From assembly GCA_963920575.1 (NCBI GenBank), contig OY986967.1, positions 21,221,648 to 21,285,647 of the forward strand: a stretch of 64,000 nt of DNA, written 5' to 3'. This stretch comes from Narthecium ossifragum (taxonomy: Eukaryota; Streptophyta; Magnoliopsida; Dioscoreales; Nartheciaceae). The translations under genes were made by a program, and so were the position numbers. The notes under the pieces are model-generated. The model saw only the letters and a list, made by a program, of their open reading frames with translations, had not been told where the DNA came from and ran no database searches. This document shows positions 43,564 through 55,925 of the stretch, piece after piece. Every line of letters starts with the position of its first letter. The first letter of the stretch is position 1.

Positions 43564-43718
43564 AGTTTCTGATAATGCTGGAGGAACTGGTTTGCAATGT
43601 CATCGTGATTGCTGATTACCGCACCATCTTCAAGCTTGAGCTCCCTGACTTTGGAGCATGGGATATTGGATCGAGCACCTTGATGGAAGGAGCAGGAATT
43701 CCTATCTCCTTCTGCAAC

Positions 43719-44792
43719 CTAGGTTCTCCTACGATGCTGAGCAATATAGGTATCCTGTTGAACCTCAAGTGCGGATAGTTGCTGTTCGAGACTCCGGATC
43801 CTCTGTTCCTGGGGCATAGAGAGGGGGCCCTGCTCTTCTTGAAGATATAGGCTATGAAGGTAGTGCTCCAAGTGGGAATGGGAATTGGTGATGTCACCTT
43901 CATCCCGTTTGTTCCAAGTCTTCAGCAACCTGCGGAGTTCTTTAATGCGTCCATGGAAGACGTACTGCTCCGAGCCACGACGCGGCCTTTTCCAAGCTCT
44001 GGTTACACCCAGCCTGAAATTGGGGTGTGTATTCCAGATATGCTGAAGCCTGAACGGGGAGGGGCCAGGACATCTCCTTTCCGGGCTGAGATCAAGGAGG
44101 ATCGGTCGATGGTCGGATCTACATCGAGGGAGATGAGTAATCTCAGCCTGAGGAAACCAGTCTCTCCACATGGGGTTGACAAGAGCACGATCAAGGCGCT
44201 CTAGGATTCTAGCCCGTCCAAACTGCTGGTTAGACCATGTGAAGGAGGGACCCTTGAAGCCAAGATCGATAAGTTCATTCTGAGTGATGAACGATAAGAA
44301 TTCAATGACAGAGGTGGAGTATTTGAAACCTTTCCCCCCTCTCTTCTCCTCAGAGTTAGCCACCACATTGAAGTCGCCAATTATAAGGTGAGGCCAGCCT
44401 GAGTTGTTGATCTTGGCCATCGCGTTCCAAAGATCCCGCCGCGCCCTGCTTCGACGTGCCGCATAGACAACTGAGACAAACCATTGTCCCATGCCCTTGG
44501 TGGTGATGACGCCGTGAATCGCTTGATCCGTGAAGTACTGGAAGGTTACTCTGCCAATTTGTGCTCTCCAAATTGCTAGTATGCCGCCATGTCGCCCTTG
44601 CGAGGGAAGGAGAAAGGTGCACCATTGCTGCCCAAGCCGTCGGGAAATGAAATCCAGGTTGGAGTCCACCACCACCGTCTCCAAGAGGAACATGAAGTCG
44701 AGATTATGCTTACTGAGCAAGCGCTTGCAAGCACTAACTGCTCTTATTGGTCCCAGTCCGTGGCAGTTCCAGGCGAGTGCTCTCATCGACAA
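43719..44792 (-). pseudogene. Endonuclease of the LINE ORF2
   Basis: Apurinic-type endonuclease that would nick the target. It starts MSMRALAWNCHGLG, overlapping the end of ORF1. Motifs: LLETVV, IIGDFNVVANSEEK, FTWSNQQFGRARILERLDRAL and the catalytic end CRSDHRPIL. A frameshift near 43.6-43.7 kb parts it from RT. Confidence 0.9.
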
Positions 44793-46681
44793 CCTCCATG
44801 ATTAAGGGGTTGCTCGACCCCTGCAGTGGCATGCTTGCATCTTTTAGCCTGGCTTTCAATGGGATAGGTTGGAGCGTCCATGTCTTCTCTTAGCGGTGTG
44901 AAGCCTGGTGGGATTGGTCTGTCCTCCATGATGTTCATGTCCCCATTAGGGGGTTCCTCTTCCTCCTCTTCCATCTGGTTAGCGTCCTCTTATATGTGAA
45001 CAGGGGTATCGCTATACAGCGCTTGTCGGAGAGTTAGAATGCCGCCATGGTGTGCCTCCTCCATAGCGTCATCGTTGAGGTCTGGGTGCTCCGCTTCGTT
45101 GCCTTCCAAGGCCTCGAAGGTTTTGTATCCGCGGGGGATGACCAGGGGACCGGGGCGGTTGCCTCTGTTTCTCTCCCGCGCATACCATCCAACTTCCTGC
45201 AAAGATAACGTCGCCAGTTCTTCGTCATCGAGGTCAGCCATCGTTTTGGCTATTGGGCTGAAATGGTTGACGTTGGGCCATCATCTGGTGCTGGGTCCGG
45301 CGATTTGGGCCCAGGTCTTGATGGGCTTGGCTGGCTGAGGCCCAGTGGCTTTACCCTTATAAGGGGTCGAGGGAACCCTAGCCTTAGTTGCCTCATGTTG
45401 AGCGCCGCCGTCCTCCATCCAGGTGCTGATGCGCTCTCCGTCGCTTCCAACGGTTTCTCTTGTCTCCATTCGTCGCCCGCTATCGCCAGCGTTGCGGATC
45501 TGTACGGTGTCGGGTCTGAGGTTGTCAGACCATATTGGTGCTGTGTCAGAGCTTGTCGCGGGCCTGTGCTGAGGTGTCATCTTCATCCGTACATCTTCTC
45601 CATTTGGAACTCCGGTTCTTCGCAGCTGCTCCTCCGGCGCCGGGATCGCTGGGTTAGCCCATCTCTTCGACCAACGTCGGCGGTTTTGCACAGTGTGCCA
45701 CACACCAGGTATCTTTTCAATCTCCGGTCCGATGGAACTGCTATGCTCAATGTTCATATGCTCAGGAGAGTCCTGTGTTCGGCCATTATGAATCGGTGTT
45801 TGATTCGGTTCAGCTACTTGCTCCTGTGTACTAGGCCTCGCATTAGCTCGATGCTTGTCCAGCTTCTTCTCTGGGCATCCGCTCTCCTTGTGGCCAAGGA
45901 GTCCACATCCATCGCAGATATGAATGTTTTCATAAACGAAAGGTTGAAGAAAGAAGTCATGCTCCCCTCCGACTCCTTCTCTTGGAAGATAGGTGCCGAT
46001 ACACGTCGGGACTATAAGATCGGCCTCTACACAGACACGAGCATACTTGCAACGGTCGGTGTATTTGGTCACAATGTCAATGGCGAGCGAGGTGCCAACA
46101 TCGGACACCATGTTGAAAATAACTTCTCTGTCGAAGAACTCTGGGGGGAGGTCTGGAATACGAATCCAGATAGGTGCCTTGGTGAATGCTGATGCAGTTG
46201 GCCTGAAGTAGTTTCTCCATCGGATAAGGGATAGCGTCAGCCCATCCACCATCCAAGGGCCTCCTGTGAGGATGCGGATCATGTCTTCTTCCGATTCGAA
46301 TTTGAAGGCGAAGACACCTCTCGCCATGTCCGTGGCCAAGAAGGGGGCGTCAGTCCGCCACAGCCCAGCCAGCCTTCGCCGGAGGAACTCTATTCCAACT
46401 CTACCTCCAACAAATCTGCCAAACAAGGTATGGCTCCATTTACTCCTTAGTCGATGGAGGAGGTCCGGCGACATGGCAGTCTTCCCCAGACGAAACTTGC
46501 CACTTCCTTTCACCTCAATTGCTTCAGTGAGCTCAGCCCCGCTCATCATCTCCGAGGAGCTGAAGACGGCGGCGGAGAGACGAGTGCGCGTGCCTGCTGG
46601 CTGGTGGTTCTCAACTCTGGGGGCCGGTGGTCTACTATGGCGCTCGAGGTCCGGTGGTAAGGGCTCTCTGGTTCCTCCCAT
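44783..46681 (-). pseudogene. ORF1 (gag-like) of the LINE
   Basis: The start is the ATG at 46681 (MGGTREPLPP). The DUF4283-type region (LLHRLRSKWSHTLFGRFVGG, GPWMVDGLTLSLIRW) is followed by a zinc knuckle CDGCGLLGHKESGC (C-x2-C-x4-H-x4-C). The C-terminal part is cut by in-frame stops at 45281-45283 and 44990-44992 and ends at 44783; the frame is the same throughout, so these are single-base changes. Confidence 0.88.
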
Positions 46682-46690
46682 ATCTCAGAC

Positions 46691-49600
46691 TCCCACTTGA
46701 CACTAGTTAGTATTCACCCATATTGACTCTATAGTTTTGAACTCACTCACTTGCACGGCCTACAACACAGAGAGGATTAAGCAAATCATACACGGAGTCA
46801 AATCCTATGTAGCCCAGTCAAGCAGGTAAGATCGATGGTTGAAAACTGGAAATTCTCGTTAAGAAGAGGTAGAGGGCAAAGGGAGTTGGAAAAAAACCAA
46901 GGAAAACCAAACGAGAGTATAGAAGCTTACCAATCTGAACCCCCAACACTAGCAAGTTTGATCCACTACTCTAGATCAGCAACCTTTCTCTAGAAAGTGA
47001 TAATAAAAAATAGCCACGGCACGATGGAAGGAGCTGTAAGCTTACTTGTAGAAGCACCTTTCTTCTTTGGTAAACCAAACGAGATTGCAACCACTACTAG
47101 ATGACACCAACCTCTTGCATATTCGTAACCACTTGCTGCACTTTATTATGATGGATTCTCTAAAGATTTCCCATCCCTTGGCTGTAGAAATATGGAGCCA
47201 TGAAAAGGAGATTAAGTGGAACATAATTAGCCAGGTGGTAAAAACATGTAAAAATTGAAAATCTTAGATTAAAACACTACATATAGATGATGTCAACTAC
47301 CTAAACAAAAAATCTTGAAAACGGCGAAAAGCCAGAGCCTTACTCAATACATCAAACAATTTTTATATACTAATAAAAAATCTCATTCACAATTTAGATC
47401 ATTGTATTGGATGTCCAAGCAACTTATCGACTTCATTCTATATGCTGCTCCTATGTGTAGAGGGCAGGACCCAATTCTGATTCACTATGTTTATTTGAAA
47501 CAGCTTCCACAAGATAGAGTTAGCAGGCTTGCTAACTTAATTGGTTTTTCTCCTTTTTTTTCTCAGTTGAAAACTTCTATAGTAAAGTTGAATAAAATAA
47601 TTCCAAGCATATAAAAAAAGATATAATGTCCTAAAACCATGTATAAACATCAAAGAATAAACTTTAATGTAGACATTATTGTCAAAATCTAATGACCATC
47701 CTCATGGTGTATATTACTTCATCAACCAACTTTTGGGGCAGTTCTAATGTCGCCAAAAGAGACCAAATGTGAAGTACAAAACAAAACAATCGATGTACGC
47801 ATGGATATTGGTATTCTTTCTTACAAACGTACACTGGAATTGATTGAGTACTCAAGCATAATTAAAAGAAACAGCAGGTCTTAAGATGATGAACATGCCA
47901 TGCAATTCTAAAATACATAACCAAATCTCTATCGAAGCAAACTAATTACTCAAATCAAGACAATGAAGCAAAATCATACTTCTAACTTCCTTTGATCAGA
48001 GAGTATTTGCGAGTCTTTTCAGCATTATCCAACAACTTAAACAAAGAATATGATTAACTACACCATCCCAATCAGATGTGAAAAATCTATGTTGGACAAC
48101 TTGCAAGATAATAAGGCAAGTACTCTAAAGATTGTACGAAAACAATGGAGATAAGGCATGATGTTTAAAACTCGATACATTGAAATTAAAAGCATACTAT
48201 ATAGGCCAAATTATGGTCGTGGGTTCCAGCTGAACTCATATCTAGAAAACTCACTAGTCTACAATTCACAAGAATAGATCTATTATTTGTTGTTATCAAA
48301 ATCTTCGTAAGAAGCAAGCAGCTGGAAGCAGAAAATTGCACCTCATGTCCACTGTTAAAACACATAAAAAAGAGCCTCTCTAAAGAATACGAGCTTAAAG
48401 CAGAAAAGATAATTGGCCACCTCTTCCAACAGACAGCAGCATGCAACAAACACCACTGTCACATCCAAGCTTCAACTTCCCCTTATTTTCCTCTATCTTC
48501 CGATCCACTGTTTTAGCAGCTAGCTGTACCAACAGCCTCCACCGCAGACACCAGCAGTAACTGCTGCAGAATGCAATACTACAAGCCACATCTGGCGCTT
48601 CTATTGCACCTGTGCACCATGAGGCTAGTGGCTATTGCAGGAGGCTAGCTGTCACCGTTGCTAGCTAACTCCATTGGATACTGCTGCATCATTGTTCTAA
48701 CTTCTTCCTCTTTATGAATCATCACTCTACTTTAGATGATTCTGAAGTGGCTAAGCTAAAAGCGGTTCACCTATGCACTTATGCATCAAGCAAAAACTAC
48801 AAGCTGAGGTCCAATTGTCATATCTAAGGAGGGTTCTGCGAATAAAACTCCCACCCCTTCCCCTCCTAATATTATCTTCAGAAAGATCAAGCTCCCATAG
48901 ACCCACTGCACAAAAATTCTCTGCTTCATGTAGCCATAGTTTAGTGCTGCACCCATTTGACCAAAAGAAGTAAATAATCCAAATCTTGATTCCAAACGCA
49001 AAATAGTCCGTCATTACGAAATCAAAATCTATGTTTTGCCTTAGAATACCCCCATCCCAGATTGAGCACACCACCATCCCAAAAACACTAGCTATTCAAA
49101 TTTTCATCACAACATGTACGTATAACAGCTCAAAGCATAGCATAATTTGGCTTAAAAAAAAAAACAAATCTCTCTTACGTTTCCTTGTTGAGTTGCAGAT
49201 AAGGAATAACGTGCAAGAATAAGCCACCTCATTGGGTATACATGCAATTACTGACTTTGGAAGGGTATATATGCAATTAGGCTAGTTTAGAAGCATATAT
49301 ATGCAAAAAAATAAAAATAAAAATAAAACCCATGGAGAGAGGAGAGTTCTGCTGTTGAGCTGAGATAGGCATACGTCAATGAATAACCAATACATTGAGT
49401 GGCTGGAGTATCCACAAAAAAGTATTCAGTTACCAATGAGCAACCAATGTACTTCTAATGTCAAATCAGGATCAACTAGTATCAAACTTGAATTATGCCA
49501 AACATTTGAATCCCCCCTAACATTTTTAAGGCGGGGTTCATCTCTTCCATACTCATCCTATAGTTTTAGTTATGAAGGGACACCAATTATAGCATAATAT

Positions 49601-50840
49601 TCCTTCTCTATCATTGGCCACCAAGCAATGCTTACATACATGATATTTGGTTCTTGGATCTCAGCACAATCCCCTTCATTCATCAACTCACTTGCTAGTT
49701 GGCTCATGTCATGTATAACAACCCCTAGCCCTGTGTATGATCTATTCACAAATTCAGCATTTTTTCCGACATGCACAAAAGACAACCAAGACTTGCATCG
49801 AAACTTTATAAATATTCATTTATTGCATACTTACAATCAACAAACATAGAAATACAATAGACTGTGAAAGAAAACTAACAGGCTAACACAAAATATTTAG
49901 TGATCAATTTAGGTATTTAGATCTTAAAATTTGCCGCATGGAAAAAACAAGACGTTTTGCTTCCAACTTCCACAAGACATAAATGTATGTTTACAAATAA
50001 AACTTGGCAGCAAATACTTTTACGGCCTTACCTCAGACAATATTTCCTTGTCCAAAGGGCTAAATCGGTCAAACCGTATCCAAAGATAGGATTCATGATC
50101 TCACAAGTAGGAAACCCTGAATCATGCAATAGACTCGACCAGAACAGTTAAATATGATATTTGAAACAAAAACCTAATGACTGAAAGGTGTCTAATCAAA
50201 CATTACAAGGCAGTCTCACCTTTAGAATCTTTCTGAATATCCATGTTAGCAACCAAAGGAAGAACAAGTTTGTTTAGAGCTGATACAGAGACATATAATT
50301 AGCTAGAATAGAATAACTAACATAACTCAAACATAACACAAGCATCCCCTTCTCTGAACATAATACAGTGGTATTATTATAGGAAGAGCATAGCAGTTAT
50401 GGAGGTTAGGGCAGTCCGCATAAATTGAAGTTGAAATGATGCCTGGACACTATGAAGCCTGCACCTGTGCTTGAGAAATACCTTATTAGCTAATTCAGGT
50501 AAATCCTGCACAAGCATGCAATTGTGTTGCGACAAAAGGATTAACAGAAATGAAAAAGGAGTGGCATCACTGCAAGGAAGAAATCAGGTATCAACTAGAC
50601 TGCACAATAATTGTAAGTGACATCTGCAGTGCACTAACATTAAGACGTCTCAATATATACTTAAGGACCATATATTGTTATGAATAGATTCCTCAACTGA
50701 CTCAAAGTTGCAGGTAAACATGTTCCCATTCTGTAACTATATCCACATTGCTCCCTACATAGGAAAAGTACATACAGAAACTAAATAAAGTTCCTAGACC
50801 CATGTTTCAAGAGCAAAAGACAACCGAAAACAAAGAATGA
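46691..50840. other. Non-coding spacer between the LINE and the RING gene
   Basis: AT-rich sequence with no strong gene. Two short minus-strand stretches at 50279-50220 and 50116-50032 have splice-like borders and join in one open frame (LNKLVLPLVANMDI, then NPIFGYGLTDLALW), and an open stretch on the minus strand lies at 49785-49570. I cannot match them to a family and they may be chance or relics of a lost gene. Confidence 0.5.
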
Positions 50841-52143
50841 TCATGATCTTGAACTCATGCTACAAGAACGGGACAGGCGAAGTGGCATCAAAGGCAATCC
50901 TTTTCCACCAACATCCACCTCCCCGGCCACCACAGGATCGTACTCCTTCCTGCACCCAGGGCAACGCCCATCCGCTTCAAGAATCCTCTTGTGGCAGAAG
51001 AGGCAGAGACGGAAACCACACGAGCAGGGAAGGAAGCTCGTGTCTGTGAGGTCCAGGTCCTCATAGCAGATGGGGCAAGAGGACGGTGCAGAGAGGATGG
51101 CATGATGAGCCCACCCAATGGCACCACAGCGCCGCTCTATGCTTGCCGGGAAGCTCTGCTGCTTCGAGAGATTCGGCAGGCTCTGAGGACGGAAAGCATC
51201 ATCTGGCCGCCAAGCTCTATGAACAATCCGCAAGGGCTCTGGCTTCCCGGGGTGTCCAGTACAAGCATCACTAGGCGCTGGAGCGGTTGCAGGGGGCTCA
51301 CCAGTACCGATCACAGGGTGTGAAGAGGGAGCATCTTGATTGTTTTCGTTGTCATCGGCTGACAAGGCATCCGCAACCGCCTCCCAGTCATCAAGGGGGC
51401 TATTTTCGTCCCTGCCATCGCCCAGACCATCCTCTTCCGTGTCGCTGGTGCTCCTCGAATAGGATCCCGTGCTGCTTCCGCTGCTGTGGTCATTCTTAGG
51501 AGAGTCCTTTCTCAAAGCCTTTTCGTCTCCACCGAGGCCCCGGGTCGGAGACTCTGGGGCGCTGTCATTGAGGGAGCCCGGTCCCCCCCGCTCTTCCTCT
51601 CTGTGACCCCTCGCCTCCACACCACCCACTTTGCCGGACAACGGCGGGCGACGAAGAGGAGGCGGCGAGGTCGGTGACACCACCATAGGCGTGATCTTGC
51701 AATCCTTATTATTCTTCACTGCAATCACCCATGAACAAAAACAAAATAGGAAATCAAGATTGGATCTCAAATGATCACGATTGCAGACATAAACCCTAAA
51801 TTAGAGTCCATATTCAATCGGCAAACGAACATAGACCCAAATCGAAGAATAAACCACATAGACATCCACACCTTGGGCAAGCCACTGCTCCCTCCTAGCG
51901 TCAAGCTTGCACTGCTTCAATTTCGCCGACCTGTTCGCCTGCCAAAACCAAACCAAAAACAAGAAACACACAATGAAAAGATCGAAACCCAGAATACCAC
52001 ACCAATCCACAAATCCATCCTATCGAAACGAATGAATCGATCGTATCGATGAGGCATCGTAGAGCATTTACCCTCTTCTTCTTGCCCAATTCCTTGACGT
52101 TGGCCTGGAGGGACGCGTCGCTGGCCATGGCGTCGTAGCCCAT
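50841..52143 (-). CDS. C4C4 (NOT4-like) RING finger protein, 338 aa
   Basis: Three exons: 52143-52072, 51938-51872 and 51718-50841 (stop TGA), all GT-AG; phases 0 and 1 agree and the sum is 1017 nt. The start MGYDAMASDASLQ is the first ATG after the (CT)n leader. Exon 1-2 give a basic helix (VKELGKKKR joined to ANRSAKLKQCK). The middle is Ser/Pro/Gly-rich and acidic, likely disordered. Residues 261-302 form a RING in which all eight ligands are Cys: CPIC, then LPCSCGFRLCLFC, then CPGC. This Cys pattern is that of NOT4-type E3 ligases; a ubiquitin ligase role is therefore likely but the partners are not known. It is not full NOT4 because the RRM seen there is missing. Confidence 0.9.
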
Positions 52144-52204
52144 GTCTCCTCCTCTTCCAGCTATGGAAACCCCAGAAGAAACCCTAGAGAGAGAAAGGAA
52201 GGAC

Positions 52205-52206
<2 letters not shown>

Positions 52207-52255
<49 letters not shown>
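52207..52255. repeat. (GA)n microsatellite in the RING gene 5' UTR
   Basis: About 24 GA units, 65-110 bases before the ATG at 52143, read as (CT)n in the transcript. It parallels the run in the leader of PFP-beta. Confidence 0.9.
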
Positions 52256-52258
<3 letters not shown>

Positions 52259-52361
52259 GGATAACAGAGAAGATTGCTGGTTTTTGCCCTTAGATTGATT
52301 AGATTTTTCTCTCTCGACTGGCGATGACGCAGAGGAGGCCGAGGCCTGATCCCTCTTCTCC

Positions 52362-52371
52362 ATATATATAG
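52362..52371 (-). promoter_or_regulatory. Probable TATA box of the RING gene
   Basis: The minus strand reads CTATATATATG about 220 bases before the ATG. A start about 30 bases later would put the (CT)n run in the leader. Confidence 0.5.
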
Positions 52372-52774
52372 TTTTTAAAGTTACGATATTATCCCTGGTA
52401 ATTCGTGTTAATTACAGAATTACCTGAAGAAGCCACCGTAGAGGAAGGTGGCGTAGTCTGGGGAGAGAGAAAAAAGTTTTGTAACCGGCAGCCGGACGAG
52501 GTACGTAATCCCCGAGGTTGGAGGTTAATAAAGGTCGTGTAGTCCTCCTGCAGGGATCTATCTGATCGGATCTCTGTGGTCGGGTTTGCGGTGGCGATTG
52601 AAAGACGCGGGATCGGGATACCATGGATATTTGTACGAACAAAAATATCTTGGAAACGGCCGGGCTGGGGCTTATTGGAGATTTCGGCCCGGCCCTACTC
52701 GTTCGGGGTTGGGCCGAGCTTTGATATGACCAGCTTGCCAGATTTCATTTCATACAGGGCCCATGCTATTTTTG

Positions 52775-53168
52775 GGGTCCGTTTGGGCGTGCATTCCTTA
52801 TGCCCAGACGTACTTTTTTTTGTAAGCGTGAAAAAATCCCGTTTGAGAATAATAATAGACTGATGGGGACCACGTCAAAACTGTGTCAGAGATGAAGCAG
52901 TTTACAGGAGCTTCCATTTGGCCGCATCTTAGTTGCAGCGTAACAAACACAGAAACTAAATAACAAACTAATATTTTACAATGTACATTTGAAAATAAAC
53001 GCACACCCAAACAACAAATTACATGAACACACTTTTCTACCACAGTTATTAACGTGTCATACCAAACAATTTTTAAGCTATTACTGCACCGCACCACACC
53101 ACAGTTTACAAACACACCACATCTCATCACGATCATAAAAAAAACACAATGCACGGTCAAACGGAGCC
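52775..53168. mobile_element. MITE-like element
   Basis: Left end GGGTCCGTTTGGGCGTGCATT and right end (reverse complement) GGCTCCGTTTGACCGTGCATT enclose about 390 AT-rich bases without coding. TIRs of the GTTTG type are common in plant MITEs. The target duplication is not clear. Confidence 0.55.
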
Positions 53169-53595
53169 TTGAAAGGGGGGCTGAGTTAAAAAACTTTGAA
53201 CCTTTTGATTCTTGAAATTAAAAGAAGAATAGACTACCTGATTTGTGAGGTAAAAGTAAAGGAACATATGGGGTGTATAGAGTTATTTTTTAAAAAATCC
53301 ACTTGTCTTTCAATTTAGCAATCGATAGACACTTTTGTGTTTGTTTACAAAACAGGCCAACCATAAATTCATGACCAAAATACCCCTGACCAACTCTCTC
53401 TCATCATTTAATCCCACATGACACAAATACGAGAGAGAGAAAGGAGAGAGATCTCTCTACATTAAGATATGACATCGCCCATATTCTTTTCTCGTATGAA
53501 TTCCTTCATTATTTTGGAAGAAGAGAATGGAGATATTCCATTTTTTTGGGTTTTAGTGCATTTAAATTTAGTGTTTAAGTTGGCTTGGATACGAT

Positions 53596-53765
53596 TCCTT
53601 ACTTATGCGAGGAATTCCTTACTTAGCCTATGAATTCCTTACTTATGCGAGGAATTCCTTAGCATATGAGCTCCTTACTTATGCGAGAAATTCCTTACTT
53701 ATCCTATGAATTCCTTACTTATTCGAGAAATTCCTTACTTAGCCTATGAATTCTTACTTATGCAA
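53596..53765. repeat. Short tandem repeats in the left arm of the foldback element
   Basis: Units of about 20-22 bases built on gaattccttacttatgcgag or gaattccttacttagcctat recur about eight times. The mirrored copies lie at 56540-56730. Confidence 0.85.
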
Positions 53766-54041
53766 TCAGTGAGGCCTCTTCAGCCTTCTTGCGGGACAGG
53801 AGGGCCCCATCGAAGGTGGCGGAACTCTTGAGAAGGAGAAGAGGGGAGGTGAGCTAGAGGGGCGGGGCGCCGATGCCAGCAGAGGGGAGTTGCTGGAGAC
53901 AGCCAGTAAGAAACAGAGGAAGAGGGAGGAGAGACAGAGAGAAATGGAGGAGAGAGCGGAGAAACAGAGGAGGAGCCGGGGAGGAGAAACCGGAGCTGGA
54001 GGGGAGGAGGAGCTAGAGAAGAGGAGGCGACGGAGTCGGAG

Positions 54042-54212
54042 GGGATCCGCATCCGCGACGTGGAGCTCGCGGCTTGGGCAGTGCTCCCATGGCACTACGC
54101 CGTGGACGTGCGCAAGGAGAGTTGTTGGGCGTTCCGCGGCTGCGGGGGGAGGGGTGGTGACGGTGAACCCGACGGTGATGGTGGAGCCATTCATGAAGGA
54201 GTATCAGGGCGG
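54042..54212 (+). pseudogene. Captured fragment of a plant glycerol-3-phosphate acyltransferase (GPAT), left arm
   Basis: The plus strand encodes IRIRDVELAAWAVLPWHYAV then, after a frame change, VNPTVMVEPFMKEYQG. This matches the conserved region of land-plant GPAT4/6/8-type proteins (cutin and suberin acyltransferases) that has the form IRDVEL...AVLP.FYA.D then VVTANP.VMVE.FVK.YLGGD. It is a short part with a frameshift and no acyltransferase motif, so not functional. Confidence 0.75.
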
Positions 54213-54904
54213 TGGGCGTGGTGGTCGTTGTAGGCGGGGCGGGGGGTGGCGGGCAAGGTGCTTGAGAAACAGAGGAAGAGGGAGGAGAGAGAGAGAGAAA
54301 TAGAGGAGAGAGCAGGAGGGGAGGAGGAGCTGGAGAAGATGGGAGGAGAGAACAGGAGTTGACGGAGCCAGAGCCGGAGGGGAGGAGCGGAGACGAGGAC
54401 AGAAGGGAGGGGGTGGAGATGGGAGCATGAGGTGGAGGGGCGGTGGGGGTGGGGGTGGTGGAAGGGTTGCTCTGCGATGGAGACACAGGGATGGAGGTGG
54501 CGGCGTGGAGGTCGGAGGAATCGAACCGGAGGGGAGGAGGAGCCGGAGACGAGGATGAAGGCGGGGTGGGGGTGGCGGGGGTGGGGGTGGGGGTCGTTGT
54601 GGGTGGGGTGAGGGCGGCTCGATGGTGAGAGATCAGGTGGATGGAGAGCGATGGAGAGAGAGGGAGTGAGAGAGAGGGGGCGAGAGTGGAGGGAGAGAGA
54701 GAGGAGGGCGATGGAGAGAGAAGACCAGGTGGAGAGAAAGAGAGAGAGTCGAAGGAGAGAGAAAGATGGGTGTAGAGAGAACGAGGAAGTGAGAGAGATC
54801 GGGTGGTGAGAGAGAGAGAGCAACTGTTATATTCTCTCCACCCGATCTCTCTCACTTCCTCGTTCTCTCTCCAACCTGTCTCTCTTTTTCCTTAAAGTAT
54901 CCAT

Positions 54905-55012
54905 TATAAATTGAAGAATTCTTCACTTAAAAATTGAAGGATTCCTCACTTAAAAATTGAAAGATTCCTCACTTAAAAATTGAAGGATTCATCACTTAAA
55001 AATTGAGCATTC
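54905..55012. repeat. Tandem repeat at the centre of the foldback element
   Basis: About five copies of a 26-27-base unit like cttaaaaattgaaggattcctca lie in a row. They sit near the hairpin loop region. Confidence 0.8.
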
Positions 55013-55685
55013 CCTCCCCTGTAAATATCCTATTTTCTTAACAATTGTATTCGATTCTAAGTATTCCTAACTAATACTTAGGGATTTCTTGGGAGCTTAC
55101 AAGCATTCCTTACAAAAAAGCATCTAATCTTGTATTATAAAATAGGATTATTTATTAAAATTTATTGATACGCTACGCATATTTTGGGAACTTAATAGTT
55201 TGTAAATAATATTTACTTCGTCCCTTAATAGGAAGGAATGGATCGACCGATCGAGAGAGGGAGGTTGGAGAGAGAACAAGGAAGTGAAAGAATATGGCAG
55301 TTGCTTTCTCTCTCTCTCTCTCCATCCACTCTCTCTCATAAATGGATGACAGTTGCTTTCTCTCTCTCTATCCACTCTCTCCACCCGATCTCTCTTGACT
55401 CTCTCTCTCTCCCTCCACTCTCTCTCACTCTCTCCACCCGATCTCTCTTGACTCTCTCTCTCTCTCCCTCCACTCTCGGCCCCTCTCTCTCTCCCTCCCT
55501 CTCTCTCCATCTCTCTCCCTCCACTCTCGCCTTTGAGCTCTCGTCTCCGGCCTCTACGCCGCCACCTCCATCCCCGTGTCCCCATCGTAGAGCAACCCCT
55601 CCACCACCCCTCCGCCTCCTGCTCCCATCTCCACCCCGTCCCTTTCGTCCTCATCTCCGGCTCCTCCCCTCCGGCCTCCACGACG

Positions 55686-55925
55686 CTACCTCCATCCCCG
55701 ATCCCCGTTGCCCTCCCCGTCTTCGGATCCACCTCCAGCTCCTGATCCCCGCCCAGGAACTCCTTCACAAATGGTTCCACCATCATCGTCGGGTTCGCCG
55801 TCACCACCACCCGCCTCCCCTCGCAATCGCGGAACGCCGCTAGCTCTCCTTGCGTAGATCTGCGGCGTATTGTTGCGGGAGCACCGCCGGGGCCGTGAGC
55901 TCCACATCACGGATGTTGATCCCCT
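55686..55925 (-). pseudogene. Captured fragment of a plant GPAT, right arm
   Basis: The minus strand encodes [20 protein letters not shown], then after a frame change [20 protein letters not shown] and [13 protein letters not shown]. It is the inverted partner of 54042-54212, extends farther into the GPAT gene, and is closer to the GPAT family pattern than the left copy. The frame break near KES shows it is a pseudogene. Confidence 0.8.

Larger units (their letters stand above)
40685..46690 (-). mobile_element. L1-type LINE with C-terminal RNase H, degenerate
   Basis: Read on the minus strand: ORF1 with RNA-binding and CCHC parts (46681-44783), then ORF2 with endonuclease (44792-43719), RT (43563 to about 41917), zf-RVT (to 41331) and RNase H (41312 to about 40720), then a short A-run at about 40690. 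This order is that of plant L1 LINEs with an RNase H. Stops and frameshifts separate all parts, so it cannot move on its own. I found no clear target duplication. Confidence 0.9.

Noticed and set aside
48751..49077. 108-codon minus-strand open frame
   Set aside because: No domain, no splice context and ordinary AT-rich composition.
50482..50505. 24-base exon-like stretch encoding DLPELANK
   Set aside because: It cannot join to the next exon-like stretch in an open frame, so it is likely chance.
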